Numbered from the stretch's first letter, positions 44,599 through 55,005 are shown. The stretch is 64,000 nucleotides of DNA from Bacteroidetes bacterium GWB2_32_14 (GCA_001768235.1 MENK01000014.1:162580-226579), one strand, 5' to 3'. Notes: a model not told the origin generated them from the letters alone. Program-made: numbers and translations.

Positions 44599-45240
44599 AT
44601 GGAGAAAAAAATTAATCACATCCGAAATGAGTACAAACTCAAATCATTAAGCGAAAGCGATGTTGATAAAAACCCATTCAGGCAGTTTAACATCTGGATG
44701 GACGAAGCAATACATTCAGGGATACCCGAACCAACAGCCATGGTACTTGCCACAACAGGTAAAAACATGCAGCCATCGGCCCGGATGGTTTTGCTTAAAG
44801 AAGTTAAACCTGAAGGATTCATTTTCTATTCGAACTACGAAAGCAAAAAAGGACATCAAATTACCGAAAATCATTACGGAAGTATCTTGTTTTACTGGAC
44901 CGAGCTCGAAAAACAAATCCGGATAGAAGGCAGGATTGAAAAAACATCGGAAGAGATTTCGAATGAATATTATCTATCGCGGCCTGCAAAAAGCCGGATA
45001 GGATCATGGGCATCGCCACAGAGCAGAGAAATTCCCGACAGGCAATTTATTGAAACCAGGCAGGCAGAATACGAGAAAAAATTCGAAGGACAATTGCCCC
45101 CAAGACCCGAAAACTGGGGAGGATATATTTTAATACCCTACACTTTTGAATTCTGGCAAGGCAGGCCAAACAGGTTACACGATCGCGTTGAATATTATTA
45201 CGACGACAATACCTGGAAAATCAGAAGGCTTGCTCCTTAA
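44599..45240 (+). CDS. pdxH: Pyridoxamine 5'-phosphate oxidase
   Basis: A 213-residue FMN enzyme that oxidises pyridoxine/pyridoxamine 5'-phosphate to pyridoxal 5'-phosphate. Visible motifs are PSARMVLLKEVKPEGFIFY with SKKGHQI (FMN/PLP contacts, about 58-96), GSWASPQSREI (about 135-145), and the C-terminal WGGYILIPYTFEFWQGRPNR with RLHDR and the closing WKIRRLAP. Length is typical. It follows yihY by 18 bases on the same strand. Confidence 0.96.
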   Translation: MEKKINHIRNEYKLKSLSESDVDKNPFRQFNIWMDEAIHSGIPEPTAMVLATTGKNMQPSARMVLLKEVKPEGFIFYSNYESKKGHQITENHYGSILFYWTELEKQIRIEGRIEKTSEEISNEYYLSRPAKSRIGSWASPQSREIPDRQFIETRQAEYEKKFEGQLPPRPENWGGYILIPYTFEFWQGRPNRLHDRVEYYYDDNTWKIRRLAP

Positions 45241-45314
45241 AATAAAAAAATAGCAAAATAACAAGTGAATAATCTTAAAATAAAGGCACAGATATTGATA
45301 ATCGTTAATTTTTA

Positions 45315-45322
45315 TATCTTTG
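45315..45322 (+). promoter_or_regulatory. -7 promoter element of the porin gene (TATCTTTG)
   Basis: TATCTTTG matches TAnnTTTG, and a TTG (45295-45297) 17 bases upstream could be the -33 element. It ends only five bases before the ATG at 45328, so the mRNA would have almost no leader. Confidence 0.6.
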
Positions 45323-45327
45323 CCAGC

Positions 45328-47457
45328 ATGAAGATAAAAGCGTTTATATTCTGTATCCTGTTTGCTCTCCTGTCAACAACAATTTATGCCCAGGTTGATA
45401 GTTTATCGAACCGGCTTATTTACAATTGGACATTAAGTCCCTCCGATTTAAATCTTGTATATGCTGATACCGATACTTCGCTGGAGTCCTTTCAACAATT
45501 TAATCCCATTTTACAATCCACAATTACAAGCAATTATCTTGGCAATCTTGGAACAGCAAGTCAATCGAACATCTATTACGACAGGCAAAAACATCAAACG
45601 GGTTTTATTTTCAGCGAACCTTATGCTATTTATTTTCACCTACCTTACGAGCACAAGTATTTTAATACCAAGCGCCCATATTCACTTTTCAGTTACGGAA
45701 ACGGGGGCAAAAAAGAAGAAAATGAGCAGTTGTTGAGTATTCTGCATACCCAGAATGTAAACCAGGATTTTAACGTGGGCATTGATTATGATTTAATATC
45801 AGCAGCAGGCCGATATCAGCGCCAAGCGCTAAAAGTTCACGCAGCAACTTTATTTACAAGTTACCAATACAAAGGATACCGGGTTCATGCAAACTACACG
45901 TTAAATAAAGCAAAAGGCGAAGAAAATGGAGGCATCGACAGTTTAAGGTATTTGGGAAGTAATGAATATCAAGATCCGAACACCATCCCCGTAAAACTTT
46001 CCGATGCGAATATCCTCGTACAAAACAATTCTTTTCACCTTGTTCAGGAGTTTCGGTTCGGGAAATTCGCGGCACCCGCTAAAAAAGAAGAAAAAACAAA
46101 CCAACCGGGAAAAACGGGAAAACCTGGTAAGCCGGGTAAAAAAACTCCACCCGTAAATAACAAAGCGAATCCAACAAATATTAAAACAGAAAAACCCTCA
46201 GCAGATACTCTGAGAAAAAATATCCGGGACGAAAGAGATGAATATCCTGACAGTTTACAAAATTTAGAAAAATCTATTCCCAAATCAGCCAGTGAAAATA
46301 AAATAGCTGTTCCCGAAAACGGAAACGGTTTTAGTATATCGCACGAGTTAAAGTACAATAAAGATATGCGTAAGTTTTATGATGCAAATATCGACGAACC
46401 ATTTTACGACTCCCTGGATAAGTTTTTAAACCTGACAAAAACATACGATGCTGCTTATCAAAAACTTTTCAGTAATAAAATATCGGTTAACTACAGGTAT
46501 AAAGATAAATTTTCAACCAGCCTTTCCTTCTACAATGAGCAACTGGATTATGAATATAAAACAGATACCATTTTTCAACAGTCGGATACTTTAATAAACA
46601 ACCTGTTTTTAAATAGTTATAACAGTAACAGCGCTTCGTTTTACTTAGGGGCCGAGCTTTTTAATCATTTTATTATTGACGGGATTGCAGAATATTTTAT
46701 AAATGGATACAAACAAGAAGATTCAAGAGTAAATCTTTTGGTCGGTTATAAATGGAAAACATGGTTAATAAGCTTAGAAGGTAATTATAAAAATAAAAAA
46801 CCCGATTACTTTTATAAACAATATTCATCTAACCACTTCAGGTGGGATAATAATAATCTAATCAGGCAAGAAGAATGGGATGGTAATTTTGTTATCCGAA
46901 ATAATAAATACAGGCTTGAAGCCAGGGCTGGCTATGGGCAAATTACAGGACACATATACCTTAACTCTTCTGCTTATGTAAAACAATATGGAAACCAGAT
47001 TAATATTTTAACCGGGGAAATAAGCAAGAAATTTAAAATTGGCCCTTTCCATACCGATACCCGCTTTGTTTATCAAAAAAGCACAAACGATAGTTTGTTG
47101 TGCCTTCCCGAATACAATCTTTACCAATCGGCTTACTACGAGAAATTATTTTATTTTAAATCTACAGGAGGGAATTTATTAATGCATGCAGGTATCGACT
47201 ACCGTTACTCGAGTAGTTTTATGGCCGACGGGTATATGCCTGTTACCGGACTTTTCTACAGGCAATACGATCAAATGCTTGATGATTATCATTGCTTCGA
47301 TATCTTTTTCAATTTTACACTAAAACGTGCCCGGATTTATTTAATTTATAATTATCTAAATAGTGCAATTAACGAAACATATTTTTACAACGCCCCGTCA
47401 TACCCGGCTCAACCAGCTGTTTTTAAATTTGGTTTTGCCTGGACTTTTTATGATTAA
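45328..47457 (+). CDS. Putative porin (Porin_10-type outer-membrane barrel)
   Basis: A 709-residue outer-membrane protein. The start at 45328 gives the signal peptide MKIKAFIFCILFALLSTTIYAQ; an upstream ATG at 45265 lies before the promoter element and is rejected. The length and strand pattern, with a C-terminal aromatic strand (FKFGFAWTFYD), fit the Porin_10 family of Bacteroidota. A Lys/Pro/Gly-rich insertion around residues 250-290 (GKTGKPGKPGKKTPP) is unusual and likely forms an exposed loop. Solute unknown. Confidence 0.8.
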   Translation: MKIKAFIFCILFALLSTTIYAQVDSLSNRLIYNWTLSPSDLNLVYADTDTSLESFQQFNPILQSTITSNYLGNLGTASQSNIYYDRQKHQTGFIFSEPYAIYFHLPYEHKYFNTKRPYSLFSYGNGGKKEENEQLLSILHTQNVNQDFNVGIDYDLISAAGRYQRQALKVHAATLFTSYQYKGYRVHANYTLNKAKGEENGGIDSLRYLGSNEYQDPNTIPVKLSDANILVQNNSFHLVQEFRFGKFAAPAKKEEKTNQPGKTGKPGKPGKKTPPVNNKANPTNIKTEKPSADTLRKNIRDERDEYPDSLQNLEKSIPKSASENKIAVPENGNGFSISHELKYNKDMRKFYDANIDEPFYDSLDKFLNLTKTYDAAYQKLFSNKISVNYRYKDKFSTSLSFYNEQLDYEYKTDTIFQQSDTLINNLFLNSYNSNSASFYLGAELFNHFIIDGIAEYFINGYKQEDSRVNLLVGYKWKTWLISLEGNYKNKKPDYFYKQYSSNHFRWDNNNLIRQEEWDGNFVIRNNKYRLEARAGYGQITGHIYLNSSAYVKQYGNQINILTGEISKKFKIGPFHTDTRFVYQKSTNDSLLCLPEYNLYQSAYYEKLFYFKSTGGNLLMHAGIDYRYSSSFMADGYMPVTGLFYRQYDQMLDDYHCFDIFFNFTLKRARIYLIYNYLNSAINETYFYNAPSYPAQPAVFKFGFAWTFYD

Positions 47458-47522
47458 AATGTAAAATGCAACAAAGTAATTTTTATATCGTAAATTTACT
47501 TGTCTAACAAAAATTTACACGT

Positions 47523-48956
47523 TTGAAAGAAATAACTTCTTATTTCAGATTATTCCTTCTGATTATTGCTGCAGCAGTCATTTTCATGAGTTGCAATCAA
47601 TCCAAAAACAGAGAATCCAAAAAATTAAATTCCTTGGAATTAGTAAAAAAACAAGGAAAACTTGTTGCTGTTACCGATTACAACTCAACCAATTATTTTA
47701 TTTACCGTGGCGAACCCATGGGGTATCAATACGAATTGCTTAACCTGTTGGCAAATCATTTAGGTGTTAAGCTGGAAGTGATGGTAAATAATGACATTAG
47801 CGAGAATTTTAAAATGCTTTCAGAAAAAAAGTGTGATATTATTGCTATAAATCTTACAATTACAAAAGAAAGAAGCCAGAATATTGATTTTACTATTCCT
47901 CACAGCCAAACCAGGCAAGTGCTGGTTCAGAAAAAACCTGACAACTGGGAAAAAATATCAGCAAAAGAAATTGAATCCATGCTTATCCGCAACCAGTTAG
48001 ATTTAGCCGGAAAAACTGTTCATGTTCAAAAAGAATCGTCGTATGCAACCCGAATAAAAAGCTTGTCTGATGAAATTGGCGATAGTATTAAAATTATAGA
48101 AATGGTCGATTTGGAAGTTGAACAGCTTATTGAACTTGTTGCCAAAGGAGAAATTGAATACACCATTGCCGACGAAAATGTTGCATTGGTTAATCAAACT
48201 TATTTTCCCGCGATAGATGTTCAAACAGCAATTAGTTTTCCTCAAAACCTTGCCTGGGGATTACGAAAAGACGACGATTCCCTGAGAGTTGAAATAAATA
48301 AATGGCTCGAAAAGTTTAAATCAACTTCAGATTACATCTTTATTTACAACAAGTATTTTAGAAATCGGCGTTCGGTAAAAATTGTCGGGAGCGATTATTA
48401 TTCCATCTCGAGTGGCAAAATTTCAATGTACGATGATTTTATTAAAGAATATAACTACATTATTGATTGGGATTGGCGGTTAATAGCATCGCTGATGTAC
48501 CAGGAGTCGAAATTTAACCCAACAGCAGAATCGTGGGCAGGTGCATATGGTTTAATGCAGCTAATGCCTACAACAGCCAAGCGCTTTGGGGTTGATAAAA
48601 AATCATTGCCAAAACAAAACATAAAAGCAGGTATCCGGTTAATAAAATGGATTGATACCCGGTTTGTAAACCTGGGAATAAAAGATAAAGACGAACGTAT
48701 AAAATTTGTTTTGGCATCGTACAATGTGGGCGTGGGGCATGTTCTGGATGCGCGCCGTTTAGCCGAAAAACATGGCAAAGACCCCAATACATGGGATAAT
48801 AATGTTGCCGAATATATATTAAGAAAATCAAATCCCAGGTACTATAACGATCCTGTTGTTGAATTCGGCTATTGCAGAGGAGATGAAACATTTAATTATG
48901 TTTTTCAAATTATAGACAGGTACGAACACTATAAAAACTTTATCCCTGAAGATTAG
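47523..48956 (+). CDS. mltF: Membrane-bound lytic murein transglycosylase F-like lipoprotein
   Basis: A 477-residue enzyme that cleaves the glycan strands of peptidoglycan. It begins at TTG (47523), giving a lipoprotein signal (LLIIAAAVIFMSC, Cys about 24). A solute-binding-protein-like domain (about 40-275, QGKLVAVTDYNS) precedes the SLT catalytic domain with the catalytic Glu at about 328 in YQESKFNP and the conserved GAYGLMQLMPTTAKRFG. This two-domain order defines MltF. It follows the porin gene by 65 bases. Confidence 0.92.
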   Translation: MKEITSYFRLFLLIIAAAVIFMSCNQSKNRESKKLNSLELVKKQGKLVAVTDYNSTNYFIYRGEPMGYQYELLNLLANHLGVKLEVMVNNDISENFKMLSEKKCDIIAINLTITKERSQNIDFTIPHSQTRQVLVQKKPDNWEKISAKEIESMLIRNQLDLAGKTVHVQKESSYATRIKSLSDEIGDSIKIIEMVDLEVEQLIELVAKGEIEYTIADENVALVNQTYFPAIDVQTAISFPQNLAWGLRKDDDSLRVEINKWLEKFKSTSDYIFIYNKYFRNRRSVKIVGSDYYSISSGKISMYDDFIKEYNYIIDWDWRLIASLMYQESKFNPTAESWAGAYGLMQLMPTTAKRFGVDKKSLPKQNIKAGIRLIKWIDTRFVNLGIKDKDERIKFVLASYNVGVGHVLDARRLAEKHGKDPNTWDNNVAEYILRKSNPRYYNDPVVEFGYCRGDETFNYVFQIIDRYEHYKNFIPED

Positions 48957-48998
48957 CTGCCGTTTTACCTTAAAATTCATTTTTTATTATCGATTACA

Positions 48999-49484
48999 AT
49001 GGGTCGGTTATTAAAAAAAATCACAAATGGAAGCCTTGTAGAATATGACAAAGGTAAATTTGATGATTGGTGTGTTTATTTAACAAAGCCAAATTTGGGA
49101 AAATATGCCCCAAGAGATAATGAATATTTTAGTAAGTTCATTGAGTTTGCGGAAAAATTTGGTTATCAAACTATCTATGACTATTTCGTTCAGATTTATA
49201 ATGAAACAAATAAAAATATTCATCCCGGAACACTGCAGATGATAACTAATATTGCTGCCAGATTTGATGAAGATAAGCATGAAATTGATATTTGGTTTAC
49301 AGTTATATATGCCGGAATGGTTGCAGAAGAAAATAAAGAATTTACAAAACTCGGGAAAAGATTAAAAAGACTAGGTATTCATCAAATACTAATAGAAAGA
49401 ATGAGCCCTGAACATGCTGCAAATTTTTCGAAAGGTAAAAAATGGAAAGAACTAGATGAAATCATGAAATCAAAAGGGTTTTAA
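48999..49484 (+). CDS. Hypothetical protein next to the Dam methylase gene
   Basis: A 161-residue soluble, helical protein. It opens MGRLLKKITNGSLVEYDKGKFD, with a conserved-looking middle (IWFTVIYAGMVAEENKEF) and C-terminus (AANFSKGKKWKELDEI). I recall similar proteins beside DNA adenine methylases, possibly the family called DUF7004, but cannot verify this. No nuclease motif is visible. It is 114 bases before dam on the same strand, so a joint role is possible. Confidence 0.6.
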   Translation: MGRLLKKITNGSLVEYDKGKFDDWCVYLTKPNLGKYAPRDNEYFSKFIEFAEKFGYQTIYDYFVQIYNETNKNIHPGTLQMITNIAARFDEDKHEIDIWFTVIYAGMVAEENKEFTKLGKRLKRLGIHQILIERMSPEHAANFSKGKKWKELDEIMKSKGF

Positions 49485-49598
49485 GTGGTTTCACACTTCA
49501 ATAATCAGGAGTTCTTTTATTAAAAACTTTACACTATTAAATACGTGCATTTTAGAATAAAAATATTTACCTTAGTAAAGTAAAAACCAGTAATAACA

Positions 49599-50438
49599 AT
49601 GGCAAAGAACAAGTTCGTAGCACCATTTTTAAAATGGGTTGGAGGTAAAAGACAGATTATGCCTTCAATTGTTTCTGTTTTGCCAAAAAACATTCAAAAT
49701 TATACTTACATAGAGCCTTTTGTAGGGGGAGGTGCCGTATTATTTCATCTTACACCATCAAATGCTGTAATAAATGATTTTAACAGTGAACTTATTAATG
49801 TGTATGAAGTAATCAGGAATAATCTTGACGAATTAATTATCGATCTAAAAAAACATAAAAACGAATCCGATTATTTCTATAAAATAAGAGGAATAGACAG
49901 AACAAAAGAATTTGAGAAATTATCAAAAGTTCAAAGAGCATCAAGAATTATTTACCTGAATAAAACCTGTTTTAATGGCCTTTACCGTGTGAATAACGCG
50001 GGGGAATTTAATGCCCCGTTTGGGCGATATAAAAATCCTAATATTGTTAACGAACCTACATTAAAAGCCGTTAGCAAGTACCTGAATACCAATAATATTC
50101 AAATTTTAAATGGTGATTATAAGGCTGCTTTAAAACAAGCCGATAAAAATTCATTTGTCTATTTAGACCCTCCCTACCATCCTATTTCCGAGAATTCAAA
50201 TTTTACCGGGTACATACGGGGAGGTTGGGATATGCAGGATCAGATTAAACTACGTGAAGCCTGTGATGATTTGACAAAAAAAGGAATTAAATTTTTATTA
50301 TCTAATTCATCTGCGCCTCTAATAAAAGATCAATATAAAAAGTATAACATTCAAACGATTAAAGCAAATAGAGCTATAAATTCAAATGGTTCTAATCGTG
50401 GAGAAATCGAAGAAGTTTTAATCAGAAACTATGAATAA
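49599..50438 (+). CDS. dam: DNA adenine methyltransferase (Dam type, D12 class)
   Basis: A 279-residue N6-adenine methyltransferase. The SAM motif FLKWVGGKRQIM is at the start (about 7-18), YIEPFVGGGAVLF follows (about 37-49), and the catalytic DPPY is at about 190-193 (FVYLDPPYHPIS). The layout is that of D12-class (Dam/DpnM) enzymes, which usually recognise GATC; the site here is inferred. No restriction endonuclease gene is recognisable nearby, so it may be a solitary methylase or part of a system with the 161-residue protein upstream. Confidence 0.92.
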   Translation: MAKNKFVAPFLKWVGGKRQIMPSIVSVLPKNIQNYTYIEPFVGGGAVLFHLTPSNAVINDFNSELINVYEVIRNNLDELIIDLKKHKNESDYFYKIRGIDRTKEFEKLSKVQRASRIIYLNKTCFNGLYRVNNAGEFNAPFGRYKNPNIVNEPTLKAVSKYLNTNNIQILNGDYKAALKQADKNSFVYLDPPYHPISENSNFTGYIRGGWDMQDQIKLREACDDLTKKGIKFLLSNSSAPLIKDQYKKYNIQTIKANRAINSNGSNRGEIEEVLIRNYE

Positions 50439-50540
50439 ATCTAAAAACGATTTCGCCCGGGAAAGAATAATATTTAAGAAACAAATTTCACAAATACTTT
50501 TTCATTATAAAGTAACAAAATAGAATAACTTGTAGATAAA

Positions 50541-50573
50541 AAAACCTGCCGTTTTTATTTGGGCAGGTTTTTT
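50541..50573. terminator. Bidirectional terminator between dam and the glutamine synthetase gene
   Basis: AAAACCTGCC (50541-50550) pairs with GGCAGGTTTT (50562-50571), a 10-bp stem with an 11-base loop flanked by A and T runs on the two sides. It lies between two convergent genes and can stop transcription from both. Confidence 0.8.
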
Positions 50574-50592
50574 AATTTGGTTTAAAATAAAT

Positions 50593-52098
50593 TTATTTAC
50601 AATGTATATATTTCATAACAAGTTCACAAATTTCATCATCTTTCCCGTATAATTTCTCGCTTAAATTCAAGTCGTTATATGATTTAAGCTTTTTAACCGT
50701 ATTGTCGATAACCCCTGCAGGGAAAATACCGTTATTTTCAAAAGCAGCACGTTTTTCCAGTAGCTTATCAGCAGATTCCCAGCATGAAGCAGGTAATTTT
50801 TCCAATTTAGCCAGTTTTTCTTTATGTTCTTCGTGGAAAATATTTACATCCATGTATAATTTTTCAGCCTTTTTGAGTGCATCGGGCATTTGCAGGCCAT
50901 GTTGCGCGGCAACAATAATACCTGCAATATAACTATAAATATCGGCAGAGCCATCACCAGAGCGTAATTCAACGGTTTGTTTACCGGGCACATAAGGTAT
51001 TCTTCCTGTTTCCTGAGGGTTGGCATCTTTAATCATACTCGTATCGGCAATCCATCCAAGAGGAACACGTACCAAAACCGAACGATTCCTGTCGCCCCAG
51101 CAGATGTTTGTCGGAGCTTCCTGGTGAGGTACCAGTCGTAAATACGATGTTGGAATAGTGTTTCCAAATGCAGTCAGGGGAGCAGCTAAATCTAATATAC
51201 CGGCAATCATCTTTTTGGCAATATCGCTTAATCCATCACCTTCAACCATTGCATTCACGCCATTTTTCTCGAGCAACATGTGAATATGTAACCCGCTGCC
51301 AGCCTTACCAACGGTAATTTTAGGTGCAAAACTGACATCAACGCCATGCTCGCTGCCTAACATGCGTAAAATCCATTTTGCAACGACAAGCTGATCGACT
51401 GCATCCATTGGATCTACAGGCAAAAACTCTATTTCCTGTTGTTCATAAGCTAAGTCGCCACTAACAAAGTTTCCCACCTCGGAATGGCCATATTTAATTT
51501 GCCCGCCACATTGAGCAATTAAACTCATTGCATCTTTTCTTAAATGCCCGTATTTTGTAAATGGCGGTGATTCATGGTATCCTTTTTGATCAACAGCAGG
51601 ATACATTTCATCTTTTTCATAAATAATATAATATTCCAATTCACCCATGCACTTGAAATCATAACCTGTTGTTTTGCGGAATTCGGTTATTGCTTTTTTC
51701 AATAAATATTCAGGAGCGCTTTCAAGGGGTAAGCCATCGCGGGTATAAAAGCTGCATAAAATATCCAGCGTGGGGTATTCTGAAAATGGATTTACAAAAG
51801 CGGTTTTAAAGCGTGGAATAACATATAAGTCACTCGATCCGGCCTCGATATATGAAAACAGGCTTGAACCATCAACACGTTCGCCGGTTGAAAGCAAATC
51901 TTCCAAATGTTGTTTGCTATTAATTACAAAATTTAACGATTTTAATTTTCCATCTTCGCCAACATACCTGAAATTAATCATTTCAATTTCATTCTCTTCG
52001 ATAAAATAAATGATATCCTGGCGTGTAAATTCCGATGCGGGTTTCTTTAAAAACTGAACCAACGGGTTAGGATTTAGTCTGATTTCTAATTCTTTCAT
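50593..52098 (-). CDS. glnA: Glutamine synthetase (type I-like)
   Basis: A 501-residue enzyme that makes glutamine from glutamate, ammonia and ATP. The beta-grasp N-domain (FRYVGEDGKLKSLNF and VDGSSLFSYIEAGSSDLYVIP) precedes the catalytic barrel with MGELEYYI (metal Glu), GSGLHIHMLLEKNG, ICWGDRNRSVLVRVP and VELRSGDGSADIYSYIAGI (Arg and Glu/Asp positions). The form resembles the GSI group with a RSGDGSAD end rather than RSPDPSAN. A 13-bp inverted repeat lies 40-76 bases upstream and may regulate it. Confidence 0.92.
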   Translation of the reverse strand: MKELEIRLNPNPLVQFLKKPASEFTRQDIIYFIEENEIEMINFRYVGEDGKLKSLNFVINSKQHLEDLLSTGERVDGSSLFSYIEAGSSDLYVIPRFKTAFVNPFSEYPTLDILCSFYTRDGLPLESAPEYLLKKAITEFRKTTGYDFKCMGELEYYIIYEKDEMYPAVDQKGYHESPPFTKYGHLRKDAMSLIAQCGGQIKYGHSEVGNFVSGDLAYEQQEIEFLPVDPMDAVDQLVVAKWILRMLGSEHGVDVSFAPKITVGKAGSGLHIHMLLEKNGVNAMVEGDGLSDIAKKMIAGILDLAAPLTAFGNTIPTSYLRLVPHQEAPTNICWGDRNRSVLVRVPLGWIADTSMIKDANPQETGRIPYVPGKQTVELRSGDGSADIYSYIAGIIVAAQHGLQMPDALKKAEKLYMDVNIFHEEHKEKLAKLEKLPASCWESADKLLEKRAAFENNGIFPAGVIDNTVKKLKSYNDLNLSEKLYGKDDEICELVMKYIHCK

Positions 52099-52137
52099 AG
52101 TTAAATGAGATTAATAGTTACAATTGCTAAACTAAAT

Positions 52138-52174
52138 ATAAAATTATACATTTCAATGCATTGTATAATTTTAT
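52138..52174. promoter_or_regulatory. 13-bp perfect inverted repeat upstream of glnA
   Basis: ATAAAATTATACA (52138-52150) and TGTATAATTTTAT (52162-52174) are exact reverse complements with an 11-base spacer, in the 118-bp gap between valS and glnA. No T-run follows on the minus strand, so an operator for glnA is more likely than a valS terminator. The stem is AT-rich. Confidence 0.5.
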
Positions 52175-52216
52175 GGATATGTTTTACAATACAACAGGTA
52201 ATCAATAATTAAAAAA

Positions 52217-54841
52217 TTAATTTTTCTTTAAGCTGAATATTCGTTCTTCAAGCATTTGGATTTTTGCCTCGGCATCTGCTTTCTTTTGTTTCTCAACCAC
52301 AACAACATTTTCAGGGGCATTCTGAACGAACCTGTCGTTACCCAGTTTCTTCATTACAGAACCTAAAAATCCTTTGTAATAATCGAGTTCTTCGTTCATT
52401 TTTTTAATTTCTTCTTCAACATCAATCAAATCGCCAAGTACAATATAGAATTCGGCAGATTGAATAAGGAAAGTAACAGCTCCGTCAATTTTTATTTCAG
52501 TTGATTTTATTTCCGAGAGATTTGCCATTTTTTTAACACATGCATTAAACTGATTATCGTATTCTCCTTTAATTGCAAGCATTAAAGCATCTTTCTGGGC
52601 AATCGAATTTTCATTCCTCACATTCCTGATTGCAGTAATTGTTTCTTTTACATTTTCGAAACTATTTATAATATCATCTTTATAAATACCAGCTTCAGGC
52701 ATTTTCTCAATCATCATGCTTTCACCGTCTTTGCGTTCATCAATCAAATGCCATATTTCTTCTGTGATAAAGGGCATGAACGGATGAAGAAGTTTTAGTA
52801 AAGTCTCGAAAAGAGCGATTGTCTGATCGTATGTTTTTCTATCAACAGGTTGCTGATACGCCGGTTTAATCAATTCAAGATACCACGATGAAAACTCGTC
52901 CCAGAACAATTTATAAACGGCCATCAATGCTTCCGAAAGCCTGAATTTTTCGTAAAGGTCGTTTATGTTTTCTATCTCGCTGTTGAGTTTATTCTCAAAC
53001 CATTGTGTTGTTTTTTGAGCATACTCAGGCTGTTGAATCGTATCATCAATTTTCCAGCTTTTAACCAGGCGAAAGGCATTCCATATTTTATTTCCAAAGT
53101 TACGGCCTTGTTCGGTTAAACTTTCGTCGAACAACAAATCGCCTCCCGCGGGAGAGCAAAGTAACATCCCGACACGAACCCCGTCGGCCCCGTATTTCTG
53201 CATCAGTTCAATAGGATCGGGTGAATTACCGAGTGATTTAGACATTTTACGGCGTAAATGATCGCGTACAATACCTGTTAAATAAACATTTTTAAACGGT
53301 TTTTCATCTCTGTATTCATATCCGGCCATAATCATGCGGGCAACCCAGAAAAACAATATTTCGGGAGCAGTTACCAAATCGTTGGTTGGATAATAGTAAT
53401 TTATGTCTTTATTTTCAGGATTCCTTATCCCGTCAAACACTGCTATTGGCCATAACCACGATGAAAACCAGGTATCAAGGACATCTTCGTCTTGTTTTAA
53501 ATCATTTACTGTAAGATTTTTGTTGCCTGTTTTTTCTTTTGCAATTACAAGTGCTCTTTCAATGTTTTCGGCAACAACATATCCTCCACCGGGAAGATAA
53601 TATGCAGGAATGCGATGTCCCCACCAAAGCTGACGCGAAACACACCAATCTTTAATATTCAGCATCCAATGCTTGTAAACATTTTTAAATTTAGGTGGAT
53701 GAAACTGAACATCATCGTTCATTACATGTTTAAGTGCAGGTTTAGCAAGGTCGTTCATTTTACAAAACCATTGCATTGAAAGCTTGGGCTCAATAATTGC
53801 ATCGGTTCTTTCGGAATAGCCTACATTGTTAACATAATCTTCGAGTTTTACTATGTGCCCCGCGGATTTTAAGTCAGCAACAATTTTTTCACGAACAACA
53901 AAACGATCTTCACCAACATACAGTTGAGCATTCTCGTTTAATGTACCATCATCATTAAAAATATCAATCGTTTCCAACTTATGTTTATCGCCCAATTCAT
54001 AATCATTAATATCGTGGGCAGGAGTAATTTTAAGAGCACCCGTACCAAATTCGCGATCTACATATTCGTCCAGAATTATTGGAATAGACCGATTGATAAG
54101 TGGCACCAAAACTTTTTTATTGTGCAAATGTTTAAACCGCTCATCTTTAGGATGAACACAAACAGCAGTATCGCCTAGTATTGTTTCCGGACGGGTTGTT
54201 GCAATAGTTACAAAACCATCATTCCCATCAACTTTATAACGAATATAATATAATTTTGATTGAACTTCCTTGTAATTAACTTCCTCGTCAGAAACAGCAG
54301 TTTTTGCCTGCGGGTCCCAGTTAACCATTCGTACTCCGCGATAAACAAGGCCTTTATTGTACAAATCAACAAAAACTTTGATCACGCTTTCAGACATATC
54401 CTGGTCCATGGTAAATTTTGTGCGGCTCCAATCACACGATGCACCAAGTTTTTTTAGCTGTTCAAGGATTATCCCCCCGTGTTTTTCTTTCCATTCCCAT
54501 GCATGTTCAAGAAATTCTTCGCGTGATAATAAATTTTTATCTATTCCCTGATCTTTAAGTTTCGCAACAACTTTTGCTTCTGTTGCAATTGAAGCATGAT
54601 CCGTTCCCGGCACCCAACATGCATTTTTCCCCTGCATACGGGCTCTTCGAACAAGAATATCCTGAATGGTGTTGTTCAACATGTGCCCCATGTGCAATAC
54701 ACCCGTTACATTTGGCGGAGGAATTACAATGGTATAAGGTTCTCGGCTATCAGGCTCTGAATGAAAAAAGCCTTTATCCATCCAGTATTTATACCATTTA
54801 TCTTCGGTTAGTGCTGGATTATATTTTGCGGGAATTTCCAT
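52217..54841 (-). CDS. valS: Valine-tRNA ligase
   Basis: An 874-residue class I synthetase that charges tRNA-Val. The HIGH-type motif reads HMGHM in [13 protein letters not shown] (about 49-53) and the second signature reads KMSKSLGNS (about 528). The editing domain ([13 protein letters not shown]) lies between, and a coiled coil closes the protein (about 810-870), as normal for ValRS. Start [20 protein letters not shown] is the standard form. It is 118 bases upstream of glnA on the minus strand. Confidence 0.97.
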   Translation of the reverse strand: MEIPAKYNPALTEDKWYKYWMDKGFFHSEPDSREPYTIVIPPPNVTGVLHMGHMLNNTIQDILVRRARMQGKNACWVPGTDHASIATEAKVVAKLKDQGIDKNLLSREEFLEHAWEWKEKHGGIILEQLKKLGASCDWSRTKFTMDQDMSESVIKVFVDLYNKGLVYRGVRMVNWDPQAKTAVSDEEVNYKEVQSKLYYIRYKVDGNDGFVTIATTRPETILGDTAVCVHPKDERFKHLHNKKVLVPLINRSIPIILDEYVDREFGTGALKITPAHDINDYELGDKHKLETIDIFNDDGTLNENAQLYVGEDRFVVREKIVADLKSAGHIVKLEDYVNNVGYSERTDAIIEPKLSMQWFCKMNDLAKPALKHVMNDDVQFHPPKFKNVYKHWMLNIKDWCVSRQLWWGHRIPAYYLPGGGYVVAENIERALVIAKEKTGNKNLTVNDLKQDEDVLDTWFSSWLWPIAVFDGIRNPENKDINYYYPTNDLVTAPEILFFWVARMIMAGYEYRDEKPFKNVYLTGIVRDHLRRKMSKSLGNSPDPIELMQKYGADGVRVGMLLCSPAGGDLLFDESLTEQGRNFGNKIWNAFRLVKSWKIDDTIQQPEYAQKTTQWFENKLNSEIENINDLYEKFRLSEALMAVYKLFWDEFSSWYLELIKPAYQQPVDRKTYDQTIALFETLLKLLHPFMPFITEEIWHLIDERKDGESMMIEKMPEAGIYKDDIINSFENVKETITAIRNVRNENSIAQKDALMLAIKGEYDNQFNACVKKMANLSEIKSTEIKIDGAVTFLIQSAEFYIVLGDLIDVEEEIKKMNEELDYYKGFLGSVMKKLGNDRFVQNAPENVVVVEKQKKADAEAKIQMLEERIFSLKKN

Positions 54842-54997
54842 TTTTTGATAAAAAATTCTATAGTTTCTTGTAATACATTTATTTGAAAAAGAGTGTAAAA
54901 ATATAAATTTATTCCTAAAATATTCTGATAATTAAAATAATCATGATCTATTTCGTAATAAATATTTAATAACATCATTAAATTTGTCAATAAAAAT

Positions 54998-55005
54998 TAC
55001 TTTTG
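54998..55005 (+). promoter_or_regulatory. -7 promoter element of the DUF1573 gene (TACTTTTG)
   Basis: TACTTTTG matches TAnnTTTG exactly and ends 25 bases before the DUF1573 ATG. No convincing -33 element is seen. Confidence 0.5.

Noticed and set aside
46044..46358. Minus-strand frame over the porin's Lys/Pro/Gly-rich stretch
   Set aside because: It is antisense to the clear porin frame and its Pro/Phe pattern mirrors the opposite codons.
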